Of a stretch of 64,000 nt of DNA, positions 53,927-64,000 are shown piece by piece. This stretch comes from Nymphaea colorata (taxonomy: Eukaryota; Streptophyta; Magnoliopsida; Nymphaeales; Nymphaeaceae): contig NC_045147.1 in NCBI RefSeq assembly GCF_008831285.2, forward strand, positions 11,535,427-11,599,426, given 5' to 3'. The notes below the pieces were generated by a model. That model was not told the origin of the DNA. It saw nothing but the letters and a program-made list of their open reading frames with translations, and made no database searches. Position 1 is the first letter of the stretch. Every line of letters starts with the position of its first letter. The translations under genes and the position numbers were made by a program.

Positions 53927-56754
53927 ATGGATCATGAGGCTGAAATATGCTGGAAAATGCGGAAATTAAGAGGGATTCTGCTCCTCTTTCTGGTGAGCGG
54001 CCTCTTAAAGTTGACTTTTTCTCAAGCGGATTCCCTGTCGGAGAAGGAGATCCTTTTGGAGTTCAAAGGAAACATTTCCGATGATCCTCTGAACTCCTTG
54101 ATTTCCTGGAATCCATCGGATCCGACCCCCTGCCAAAACTGGACTGGGATCATCTGTTCTGAAGGAACGGTTGAAAAGATCATACTGCAGAATTGTCGTC
54201 TCGACGGGGTCTTGTCGGTGAGTCTTATCGGATTGAAGTCGTTGAGAGTTCTAAGCCTCCCTGGCAATGCCTTCCATGGACAAATCCCGCAGGAGTACTC
54301 TCAGATGGTATCTCTGTGGAAGCTCAATGTCAGCCAGAATGTTCTCTCAGGGCCAATTCCCGACTTCCTCGGTGACCTTCCCAACATTCGAATGCTGGAC
54401 CTGTCGAAGAACGCGTTCGGTGGGAGTATTCCCTCCTCCCTCTTCAGGAACTGCTTCAAGACGAGGTACATCTCCCTCTCACACAATAACCTCAATGGCT
54501 CGATCCCTGCATCCATTGCCAATTGTTCGAGGCTTGAAGGTTTCGACTTTTCCTATAATGATCTCAGTGGCAAAATACCAGAAGAGATTTGGTGGGGAAT
54601 TCCGACTCTAAATCATGTTTCTCTGAGAAGCAATGCTTTTGCCGGACAACTTTCACCACTGATTGCTTCCTGCCGTAATTTGGAGTTTCTTGACCTTGGG
54701 ACCAATCTTTTGTCTGGGTCCATCCCTTCTGGTTTGCTTGGTCTCCCAAACCTTACTCATCTGGCTTTCGGAGACAACTTCTTTACCTCTGTTCTTCTTC
54801 CGGATATCCTCGCTTCTCCTTCGCTCAATTATTTTAATGCGACCTTCAATCAGTTACGGGGTGACATCCCTGAGATCAGAAACTGCAGCAACCGGCTAGA
54901 GTTTCTCGACCTGTCTGATAATCATTTTACTGGAGATATTGGGACTACCAGCATTCAGAACTGCAGAAGCTTAAGACTTCTCAATATGGGGTCTAACAAG
55001 CTCAGTGGAAACATTCCACCTGAGATTGGAAAACTATTCAGGCTCTCTGTGTTGAGATTGGGGAATAATTTTATAAACGGATCGATCCCTTCTGAGGTTG
55101 GCAATATCGAGCTTCTTCAAGTATTGGATTTGCGCAACCTTCAGCTGGTTGGTGACATCCCCCTTGCTTTATGCAATTGCAGATTTCTGCTTGACCTGTG
55201 AGTTTTACCTCAAAATTATTCCTTTCATCTGTATGAATTTATCAATATCAACAAGAACAAATGTGGTTTTCGCTTGTTTCATGCAGGGATCTATCTGGCA
55301 ATGGTTTGCAAGGTACAGTTCCTGAAGCCCTTTACAACATGACGTACTTAGAACTTCTAGATTTACACAGGAACAAACTGAATGGAAGCATTCCATCGAC
55401 ACTTGGCCAACTGGTTCAGCTCAAGTTGCTCGATCTGTCTGACAATGCGCTGGGCGGTGAAATACCATCCTCTATTGGGAACCTGACAAAATTGACCTAT
55501 TTGAATGTGTCCTTCAACAATCTTACTGGGCCCATCCCGTCTAACCCCATCTTCCAGCAGTTTGGAGAGGCACCTTTCATTGGAAACAGGGGCCTTTGTG
55601 GCCCTCCTCTTGCTGTTTCTTGCTCAGGCAAGAGTACCGTATCTGGTGCAAAGAAGACCAAGTTGCTGAGTGTTTCTGTGATCATAGTCATTGTTGCTGC
55701 TGCGGCAATATTTACAGGAGTTTGCGTTATCACTTTTATGAACATCAGGGTTCTAAGAAGGGTGAGGCCTCCAGAGATTTTGGTCTCTGAAAGCACAGCA
55801 GCTTCTACAGAATCGAACATCATCATTGGAAAATTAGTCCTTTTCAGCAAGAGCCTGCCGTCCAGGTATGAAGATTGGGAAGCAGGAACCAAAGCTTTGT
55901 TAGATAAAGATTGTTTAATTGGAGGGGGAACGATAGGTACAGTCTACAAGACTACATTTGAAGGTGGAATCTCCATTGCAGTAAAGAAGCTAGAAACGCT
56001 TGGGCGGATCAGATCTCAGGAAGAATTTGAGCATGAGATTGGTCGGCTTGGAAACCTTCAACACCCAAATCTTGTCCCAATGCAAGGTTATTATTGGTCG
56101 TCCACGATGCAGCTTATCCTCTCCGAATTTGTTCCCAATAGTAATCTCTATCAACTTCTTCATGAATCCAGTCCTGGCACTAACAGGAGTAAACTTTCTT
56201 GGGACAGGAGATTCAAGATTGCAGTAGGAACAGCCAGAGCGCTTTCTTACCTTCACCATGACTGTCGTCCACAAGTGCTTCATCTAAACATCAAGTCTAC
56301 AAACATTCTCTTAGATGAACAATATGAGTCCAAATTATCAGATTATGGACTCGGAAAACTTTTGCCAATGCTGGACAATTATGTCTTAACAAGGTTTCAT
56401 ACTGCAGCTGGATATGTTGCTCCCGAGTTGGCTCACCAAAATTTGAGAACGACTGACAAATGCGACGTTTACAGTTTTGGAGTGGTTCTGTTGGAGCTTG
56501 TGACAGGGCGAAAGCCAGTTGAGAGTCCAAGGGCAGCAGAGGTGGTAGTGCTATGTGACCATGTGAGGCGGCTTTTGGAGCATGGCAGAGCTTCTGCCTG
56601 CATAGATCCCAGTCTGCACGGGTTTGCAGAGAATGAGGTGACGCAAGTTCTGAAGTTGGGTTTAGTCTGTACGTTGGATAACCCTTCAAGGAGGCCAAGT
56701 ATGGCTGAGGTTGTTCAGGTATTGGAATCCATAAGACCAAATTCAGATGGTTGA
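53927..56754 (+). CDS. LRR receptor-like kinase with degenerate catalytic loop
   Basis: Two exons, 53927-55197 and 55287-56754, join in frame (912 residues). After a signal peptide comes an N-terminal LRR cap (SEKEILLEFK and CQNWTGIIC), about 18-20 leucine-rich repeats with LSGxIP-type words, and a membrane helix near residues 550-576. The kinase domain follows. It has the Gly loop at 636-641 (GGGTIG) and the ATP lysine K657. The catalytic loop reads HLNIKSTN with Asn758 where the base Asp should be; DFG reads DYG at 776-778. The kinase ends with the word RPSMAEVVQVLESIR. It matches the Arabidopsis At1g12460/At1g62950 type. The Asp-to-Asn change predicts little phosphotransfer, so it may signal as a pseudokinase partner. 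The first ATG adds ten residues; Met11 (53957) is the likelier signal-peptide start. The intron cuts the LRR region. Confidence 0.93.
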
Positions 56755-57137
56755 AAAGCTAAGGTACCTTGTATTTGTTATAAAAGGAAACAAAATCCAT
56801 TCTTTTGTTGGTTTCTCCCCCTTCTTGATGTATTATTTTCACCATTCCCTTGTCATTATTATTGTTAATCCAGATTCATTGAATGAAATGTGATTTTTTC
56901 TTTAATTGATTTCGTCTTAGTTAAGAATTTTGCAACTTCCACGTTGCTTCAGCATTAAAATGTTGTTGAAAATCCCACCCTTCTGAAAAGTTTCTTTTGT
57001 GGTCGACATTGACCATTCGAGGAGATTTGGATAGAAAAGTTTCCTTGGTAGTCAACCTTGAACTACCAAGATGACAGTGTGGAGAAGGCAGAAATCATTT
57101 CAGATTGTTTTGTTAAGATATGCCAACCAACTCTCTT

Positions 57138-57180
<43 letters not shown>

Positions 57181-57376
57181 CTCTGTGGTTTGGTAGTTGG
57201 GTGCATGATCAGGCAAGTACAAGTATCTCGACCCCTACTCCATTCCGGAAGGAGAGCAGTTGTTACCAAAACCTTCAGCTCCATATGGACAAAATTTTCC
57301 ATCTTCTGCCTGATGTCCTCCTGTATATAGTTGACCATTGCTGCCATGGACATGAACATGGTAAGCCAAGGTATCA
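56755..57376. other. Spacer between LRR receptor kinase and DUF688 gene
   Basis: This is the 3' flank of the kinase gene and the leader of the next gene. A compound microsatellite lies at about 57133-57181. A short upstream frame (57349-57393, MDMNMVSQ) starts before and overlaps the DUF688 start in another phase. Confidence 0.5.
57133..57181. repeat. Compound (CT)n(TA)n microsatellite
   Basis: A CT run changes directly into a TA run in the leader of the DUF688 gene. It is the source of the Ile-Tyr and Arg-Glu runs in the frames across it. Confidence 0.9.
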
Positions 57377-58255
57377 ATGTCAATGAATAGCGAACGATCT
57401 AAACGTGGCCGTAGAGACCAAGTTCGTGAACCTGGTTCTATTCCCTTCCTATGGGAAGAGGCGCCGGGGCAGCCCAAGAAGGATTACATCATACAAGCGC
57501 TTATTTCTGATCCCTCTCCCTCTCCAGAGCAGCCAGGGCAGCTTGAGAAAGATCACATCATCCAAACGCCTGCAATTGATCGTTCTCCGCCTAAGCTGGT
57601 GATATCAGTTCCTTTCCAGTGGGAAGAAGAACCAGGAAAACCGAAGACTTCCTCTCCAGCTAGGCTGAATTCTGTTCTCCTTTTTAGCCCTATCACTTCT
57701 ATCAGAGAAGATGGCGAAGAAGAAGAAGATGGTTTTGAAGATTGTGACGAGGATGATGATGATGAACTGTTCGAATTGGACTTCGAATCTTTTGCTTTTG
57801 ATGAAAATGACCTCCCCATCAAGAGATTTTCCAGATCCACTCCCTCCATGCTTGCTAATTGCATGTCAACCTTGTCGGAACTGTCCAACGCAATCCCGAT
57901 TGAGCACACAATCTCGATTACGGACTACCAATCATCAAGCAGTCTGAAACAAGAGAAAAACAACAGCGAAGATGAAAGTTCCTACATTGAGTTCCATTTC
58001 CCCATTGTAACTCCTCACACTGGCTTTCTCCAGAAGGTTTTTGCCGGTGAAAATCACTGCTCTGATGATAGCTCTCGGCAAGGATCGGCAAGGCAAAGCT
58101 GTTGCAGGATCAAGTGCATTAAGGTCAGAAGGGCGCCTCCTACTATCGGGGATCTGATCTTCACGAACTGTGCGAGAGGAAAGCCCAAGAAGAATTTGGC
58201 TGCCGTTCATAGCAAGAGCCACAATTCCTCGCAGGTAATCTTCTGTTCCTTTTGA
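57377..58255 (+). CDS. DUF688 family protein
   Basis: The reading frame of 292 residues carries two copies of the DUF688 signature: IPFLWEEAPGQPK (about 22-34) and VPFQWEEEPGKPK (about 78-90). Between them lies an internal duplication: PGQPKKDYIIQ (30-40) is followed by PGQLEKDHIIQ (53-63). After this comes an acidic Asp/Glu run (about 112-130), then a Ser-rich stretch and a basic tail with RRAPPTIGDLIF. The family is plant-specific and its function is unknown to me; there is no membrane segment or signal peptide. The frame ends at TGA 58255. A strong donor follows the codon at 58233-58235 (TCGCAG then GTAATC), so a second exon at 59197-59355 may replace the last residues. An upstream short frame at 57349 overlaps the start. 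Confidence 0.8.
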   Translation: MSMNSERSKRGRRDQVREPGSIPFLWEEAPGQPKKDYIIQALISDPSPSPEQPGQLEKDHIIQTPAIDRSPPKLVISVPFQWEEEPGKPKTSSPARLNSVLLFSPITSIREDGEEEEDGFEDCDEDDDDELFELDFESFAFDENDLPIKRFSRSTPSMLANCMSTLSELSNAIPIEHTISITDYQSSSSLKQEKNNSEDESSYIEFHFPIVTPHTGFLQKVFAGENHCSDDSSRQGSARQSCCRIKCIKVRRAPPTIGDLIFTNCARGKPKKNLAAVHSKSHNSSQVIFCSF

Positions 58256-59543
58256 TTTCTCATCCGAAGGATGTCTTGCATAAATCAAATGGCCCCACTT
58301 GAACAATGATCTCACCTTTCTAACTTTGCTTTGCCTCTGTGGGAATAATACTTCAACCGTTGTCCTGTTTTGATGTACAAAGTTATAGAAATGGACGTCT
58401 GACTTTGTGGGCAACGCCGTGTTGATGCTCACGTTCAGAAGACGTCAGACATGATTTCAGTAGAAGTGTTGGTGCCATCATGTCTCCTTTTGCTATTCGC
58501 GTTGGTTTCGCCAAAGAAACGCATATTGGGCAGATGATTTTGTTTGCCTTTCTGCTGGTCATGATACTATTTGGATCTTGACTTGCTGATTGTCCCTGTG
58601 GTCCATATTTTACATCGTCGAACAGAGCCTACCATAATTCTCAAAGGCTGGTTACTCTCCAAATTTTACATGAGATGGGAGAAGTTTTTATGGTTCAAAG
58701 TTTCAGAACAAGATATGTTCTTAGTTCTTACCCTTCATTTGTTTCTCTTATTCTTAGGATTTTTAACTCCTGATCTCAGAATCGTTTGGTCTTGTACTCT
58801 CTACAAAAGTGACTATTCACCACTTCATGTCGGGTTTGACCGTGTCCCTGTAAAACCTTGGTCAGGCGATCCTTCCGCAGTGAAGGCATTAAACTGAGTA
58901 AACCCCATCCTGTCAAAAGAATTGAATAACCATTAAAGCAGTTTCCTCTTTACTACTCATGACAGGAAAATGATTTCCTGACAACCTTGTTGCCCACGCC
59001 CTCTGCCAAGCAAAAGCACTAGCAGTCCCTTCTTTCCTCGAACTTTTTTTTTCAAAAGAAAAAAATCAAAAACCTTCAGTAGAAGCTGTTAGCCAACAGT
59101 TGTGCCTATGTTTTCTCCATACATGTGAAACTATCTATTTCCTTTCTTCGCTTCTGCGTTTTTCTCTGTTAACCATTGTTCATGTACTTGGTGAAGGATA
59201 GAATGGTGTGTTGCGCATTTGGAACCGGATCTGGAAGGCTGCCACCGCTGAAGACTAAGCAGCCTTACGTAGGAGGCAAAAGCAGAGCAGACAGGCTTTC
59301 ACTCAAAGCTGTATGTACGGGTTATTATCATGGTATACGATTATACCGTATATGACGGAAGAAATTAAAGAGAGTCAGAGAAATGAAGGCCACCACCAAT
59401 TCTATTCTTGTAATATATTGAATTTAATTCTCTGCATTCTAGCTCCAGTGGTTCAAATTTTACGGGAAAGGGAAAACATGCACATTAACAAAAGAAGGAA
59501 AAATAAGAGCATTGATTGGAAGATAAAAATTACCATCTTTCTT
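58256..59543. other. 3' flank of DUF688 gene and possible second exon
   Basis: Phase-0 splicing from 58236 to 59197 would add DRMVCCAFGTGSGRLPP and continue to a stop at 59353-59355, with a strong donor (GTATGT) also available inside it at about 59311. The exon-like stretch is credible but has no firm family match. The remainder shows no gene. Confidence 0.35.
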
Positions 59544-62500
59544 TTATCTACGAAATTTACAGCTTTCAGAAACCTTTCGGATCCGTTTCATTACCACAGG
59601 CAAATCATCCTCAGTCAACATCGTAAAACAGCAACGAAACCACCCTGGTTCAATACAGTGACAAGCAGACCCAGGCGTGATATTAATCTTTCCTATGCTC
59701 AATAGCTTCTCCCATAGCTCGAGCTCCCCCTTTTCACTATAAGACCTCAGCAATCTGCTCATGTCAGCCCAGCAGTAGAAGCCGCCATTGCTCTTGGTGC
59801 ACTCAATCCCCAACTCTCTCAATCCATTTGCGAATGCAGTATACATCCTTCTAAGCCTTTCACGATTCAGCCTTATGAACTTGTGAACGAAACTATCGTC
59901 TGAAAGCATGGCGATGAGCAATCGCTGGGTTGGTGCAGAAACAGAACAGAATCTAGTCAACTTTGTTGCAGCAGCTAGCACAGTTTCATTGTACGAGTAG
60001 AGCACCCCTACCCTGAAACCAGGAATACACAGATCTTTGGAAAGCCCGTAAACTATGTGAACCCTGCTCTTGTCAAAATCTCCTGAATCAACTATCTCTG
60101 CTACACTTACAAACTCATCTGCTCCATGCACGGATCCAGCAAATACCTCATCAGAAATCAGATGTATGTTTTTCTCCCTAGCAAAATCTAGCAAACTGTG
60201 TAGCGTGCTCCTGCTAAGCACATGACCAACTGGATTTGAAGGGTTTGAAATGAGAACTGCACGGACTTTCAAACCACGCTTTTTTGATTGATTGAATGCA
60301 AGCTCCAAAGAAGAGATGTTGATATTAAAATTGTCACTGCTTCGGCAGGGAACAGGTACCAATTCTATGCCAGTTCGCCACTTTATGTCCCTATCAAAAC
60401 TGTCACCATATAATTTTGTCAGTAGCAATGAGAACCAACAGAAGGTAGGTTGGAAGGATTATCTAATAGAAGAATTTGGTGGTTACCCTGGGTAGTATGG
60501 GGCTGGCACAAGAAATGCATTCCCTGAATCAGCAAGGCAGAAGCTCAATATCTCAACTGCAGGTGTTGCGCCAGCCGTTAACACCATTTGAGATGGATTG
60601 AATGAAACATGGCCCCCCATGACCTTGGTCATAAACCCAGCCACAACCTAAAGGAACCCATGCAGGAAAAAAAAACAAAACAAAACAAAAATACGTCAAA
60701 CCTGTAAAATAAATGACCTCATGTGCCTCCAAGCACAAGTTATAGAAGTATCAAGATATGCTTAAAGAAGAATAATCCTAATTAATGAAATCACCTTGAA
60801 AGCAGATGGGATTGATAAAAGTAGGTCCACAAGAGTAGAAGTTTCGTCATGGAGGCCTTTAAGTTATTGACACATCAAGGACAAGGTGGAATGTTTTTCT
60901 TGATAAATTAACAGATGAACAACTAAATACGCCTAGGTACTTCTAGATTCCGGATATCCTGTCTGATGTTCTAGTATTCCCAAGAACTTCATAAGCTCTA
61001 AGTTCATATGTAAAGGAAGAAAGAGATACTAAACTGACTGGTTTTATAAGAATTTGTAGAATGTAACTCTGGATTGTCTTCTGCATTGCCATTGCATCCG
61101 TTCTACCTCCGGGGTTTCTTAGGACTTGCAGCTTTTGAATGGTGTTCATAATCCTCTCATTGGAAACCTTGAGAGATGGACACACTATTTCTTTCATGAA
61201 GATTATCATGTTTCCGGAAGGTTCTTTTCCACATAGATGTTACTAGCCCCTAAAAGAACATTTTATCCACAACATAACCTTCAAAATTATTCTATCATGG
61301 ATGGGAAACAGATCCATCTATCTGACGAATCGTGATGAATTATGCACTACCTTTGTCCTCACTGTCTTGTTTTCTTTAACAAACACTGCTTTTGAGTTTA
61401 AAGTTTAAACTTCAAATAGGCCACCGAAACTCTGACTTAATATTCCCCTGTCATCACAAGAGCTTACTTCACTCCAATATTGACAACCAAAACTCAATAA
61501 CATGCTGCTCACCAAATGCACATAAGAAAAAACCTAAAAGCAATTGATAACTTTATATTGTTTAAGAACATTATTGCTTTGTTAACAAACAATTGTGTCG
61601 CAGGAATTAGAACTCTATTAAGATGGAGGCAGACATTCCAGAATATAATAAAAGTGGAGAGTGGGGACATCTTAGTTTGTAAAGAAATGCAACCAACAAG
61701 AACTAGCACAGTTGGTTATGTGGAATCCATGTATCCAGACATGCATGTCGCACTACTAAAGTCATAGATCATATGAATGTCAATCCACTCAAACATAAAA
61801 ATTATCGATAGAAATCACAACCTCAAGCACACCAGGCATCTATCAGTTAAAAGTTAAAACCTATTATTGTCAAGAGGTGAAGTGCCCCTAGGTAATAGTG
61901 TTGTCACTGTCAAGCAGAGATACTAAAATACAAACTCATCAGCAAATAATTTAACTAATTAAAAAGAAACATCAGGTATTAAGTATAACCAATGCATAGA
62001 AGAAAACTGAAACATGGAACAACCACACGGATTTAACCAACTGAAAAGCAAGAATGGAATTAGAAGCCTATGTGCTTTTAATAAAAATAAAAAATTGACC
62101 TTTTGATTTTGCAAAGCCATAAAATGATAAAAGATTTTTTGGTAATTTTAGGACTTTCTTTTTGTGAAGATATGGTCTATTAAATATGAATTGCAAACAT
62201 ATGCATTCCTATATTTTAGTGGTCCACCATCATCACCAATGGGACAATCAGGAACATGGTGCCCACTTTAGCAGGAAGGTTTTTGATTCAACACTTAGAA
62301 CCACGTCAGAGGACCAACAAGATACTCAACCCACAAGCATCCTGACACAAGTACATCAACATATAAGTAACGTTAACCACTTCCATTTATGGTGGTGATC
62401 ATGCTATCTGTAAAAAAAATGTACCAACAACTTCCCAATCAAATAGAAGTCAAGAGATGGAGTCTATCAATCTATGACAAAGCAGGGAGAAGGGTCCATA

Positions 62501-63905
62501 TAAGAACCAAATATGATATGTACGCTACAGAAGGGCAATACCCTCAAGGACAGCAAATGTTACAATTGGACCACATTAAGCATGCCTGCCGACATCAATG
62601 TCAAGTAACTATAGGATGCAAGGGAATGCCATCTGGATGAGTTTTGTCTTTTCAAGATAGCCGACACCTAAACCATTTTCTGTAAAGTAAATCATAATTT
62701 ACTACAGATGGACAACACCACCAGCAAAAGAACAAAAGGAAGACATGGATGAGTAAGTACGTCTGCCTATAACCAGAACTTCAACTCCTGGTACAATTTG
62801 TTGGACGTAAATAAGGATTTCCCTTTCACATCAAGAAGGGAATCAGCGTACTGAATTATTTGAAAATAAAACAAGAACAGATGACAGTAAAATATATCAG
62901 CCATTAAGTTCAAGATGCCTACCACTATCATAGAAAGCTCAGAGAAACTCGATACATGTAAAACAGAGAGATCACTAAAGTAATTTGGATGAAACAAATG
63001 CTGCCTTAAATGGTAAAAACTAATTTAAAAACTGTGTCAATTTCTGTATTCTCACTTCGTATTATACTCGAGAGCATGCAAACATTGAAAGGGAGAAACT
63101 ACAATTATGAGGAATCTTCCAACATATGAACCTATGACAAGAGAGAGAAAGAAGACCTAACACCAAGAATCAGTAAATGCTACTACAGAAACCAAACTTT
63201 TGTAAGGTCATAGACTCATACTGATAAAAAAAATTAATGAACTCTTAGAACCAAGAATTATATAAAATTGGAACAGGGTAAAACATTTCCTACGAAATGA
63301 AATAAATAACTTGTTCATACATTTTTCATCTCCTCAATGCCGTCAAACTTCTGGTAGCAGGCAATCCCGCTAATACTCAGCGGTGGCCCTTCGTCTGCAC
63401 CGATCAGTGAGTTTACATTATCAGCAAGCCAATCTCGCACAAGATCTTGAGACAACTGTTCCACCAATAAATCAGTGAATAACCAAAGGAATGAACGGGT
63501 CCAATTTAGAGAGATAGCAAACCTAAAAAAAATCTATGCAATCCTCTCTACCGTATTGTCTGCCAAGCCGAGCTGAATTACACCGTCGGGATTCGTTCGC
63601 TGGTCGTACGGATCCATTGAATGTCTGTCGAGCCCAGCATAGTAAGGCGAATCTGCGGATTTATTGACGGCGATAGCCCGATATGAGACGTAGGCTGGGC
63701 CGGAGGAGCCGCGGGACGAAAGTCTCGAGGACGAAGCCGAGGTCTTCAGCGCCTCAGGCGGCCGGGGAGGCGGCGACGGAGGGCGGGAGCGGTGACGGCG
63801 GAGGTAGAGTTGCAGGAAGTAGAACAGGGCGCAAGGGATGACGGAGCCAAGGAAAAGTCCGCCCCGCCCCTGGACCACGCCCTGCAGCGGCACGATGAGC
63901 CTCAT
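59544..63905 (-). CDS. ACS10/12: ACS10/ACS12-type aminotransferase (ACC synthase family)
   Basis: Four exons join in frame: 63905-63552, 63455-63321, 60647-60487 and 60399-59544, giving 501 residues. The second intron is about 2.7 kb. The N-terminus [20 protein letters not shown] with a membrane segment near residues 17-35 is typical of the ACS10/ACS12 branch and absent from true ACC synthases. Family landmarks follow: [74 protein letters not shown] and [15 protein letters not shown] with the pyridoxal phosphate lysine at K338. The C-terminus [16 protein letters not shown] is also typical. Family knowledge: Arabidopsis ACS10 and ACS12 act as aminotransferases and do not make ACC. That this copy behaves the same is inference. 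A start at 63974 would add 23 residues; 63905 fits the family. Confidence 0.93.
60648..63320 (-). other. Long intron 2 of the ACS10/12-type gene
   Basis: GT at 63320 and AG at 60648 bound the intron. Short frames inside it (61516-61767, 62186-62398, 62389-62640 plus) lack motifs. The join gives EEMKN then VVAGFM, as in the family, so no exon is missing here. Confidence 0.8.
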
Positions 63906-64000
63906 GGCCGTTCTTCCGGAGAGCTCTGGAACCTGCCGCTTGCGCTCGTCTCTCCGGAAGCCTTCCTGTGTCATCTAGGGGACCTCATGGGGGCCTATCG

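Overview
The window is nuclear DNA of a flowering plant. The evidence is split genes with GT-AG introns, several plant-only protein families (ALFIN-LIKE PHD proteins, LITTLE ZIPPER, DUF688, a plastid-targeted DUF2499 protein, the ACS10/ACS12 branch of the ACC synthase family), AT-rich intergenic DNA full of decayed transposons, and long TA and GA microsatellites. The species cannot be named from sequence alone. I see no viral, bacterial or CRISPR-like content and no convincing plastid insertion.

Layout, left to right. (1) 1-3.3 kb: the 5' end of an ALFIN-LIKE gene on the minus strand; its first two coding exons are here and the rest lies beyond the left edge. (2) 3.3-9.7 kb: no gene; a tRNA-derived SINE, TA tracts and a dispersed repeat. 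(3) 9.78-10.24 kb: a complete two-exon LITTLE ZIPPER gene on the minus strand, with a TATA box. (4) 10.3-19.4 kb: repeat-rich, with terminal-inverted-repeat-like elements and TA arrays over 100 bp. (5) 19.4-21.1 kb: a four-exon plus-strand gene for a plastid DUF2499 protein. (6) 23.6-37.6 kb: a 13-exon minus-strand gene for a 927-residue FHA/coiled-coil protein with an SQ/TQ-rich acidic tail; its introns carry a segmental duplication and a transposon-like insert. (7) 38-45 kb: repeats. (8) 45.3-50.3 kb: a four-exon VTT/DedA (SNARE-associated Golgi) membrane protein gene on the plus strand. (9) 52.6-56.8 kb: an LRR receptor-like kinase with a degenerate catalytic loop. (10) 57.4-58.3 kb: a DUF688 protein. 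(11) 59.5-63.9 kb: an ACS10/ACS12-type aminotransferase on the minus strand, in four exons.

The genes do not form a pathway; this is ordinary plant gene order. I joined exons by hand using splice consensus, reading phase and resemblance to remembered protein families. All complete multi-exon models close in frame: 94, 197, 927, 296, 912 and 501 residues. I did not find a convincing new biological system. The most interesting points are the FHA protein's architecture (FHA, long coiled coil, SQ/TQ cluster), the predicted pseudokinase receptor, the N-terminally extended LITTLE ZIPPER, and several repeat families with copies in both halves of the window.
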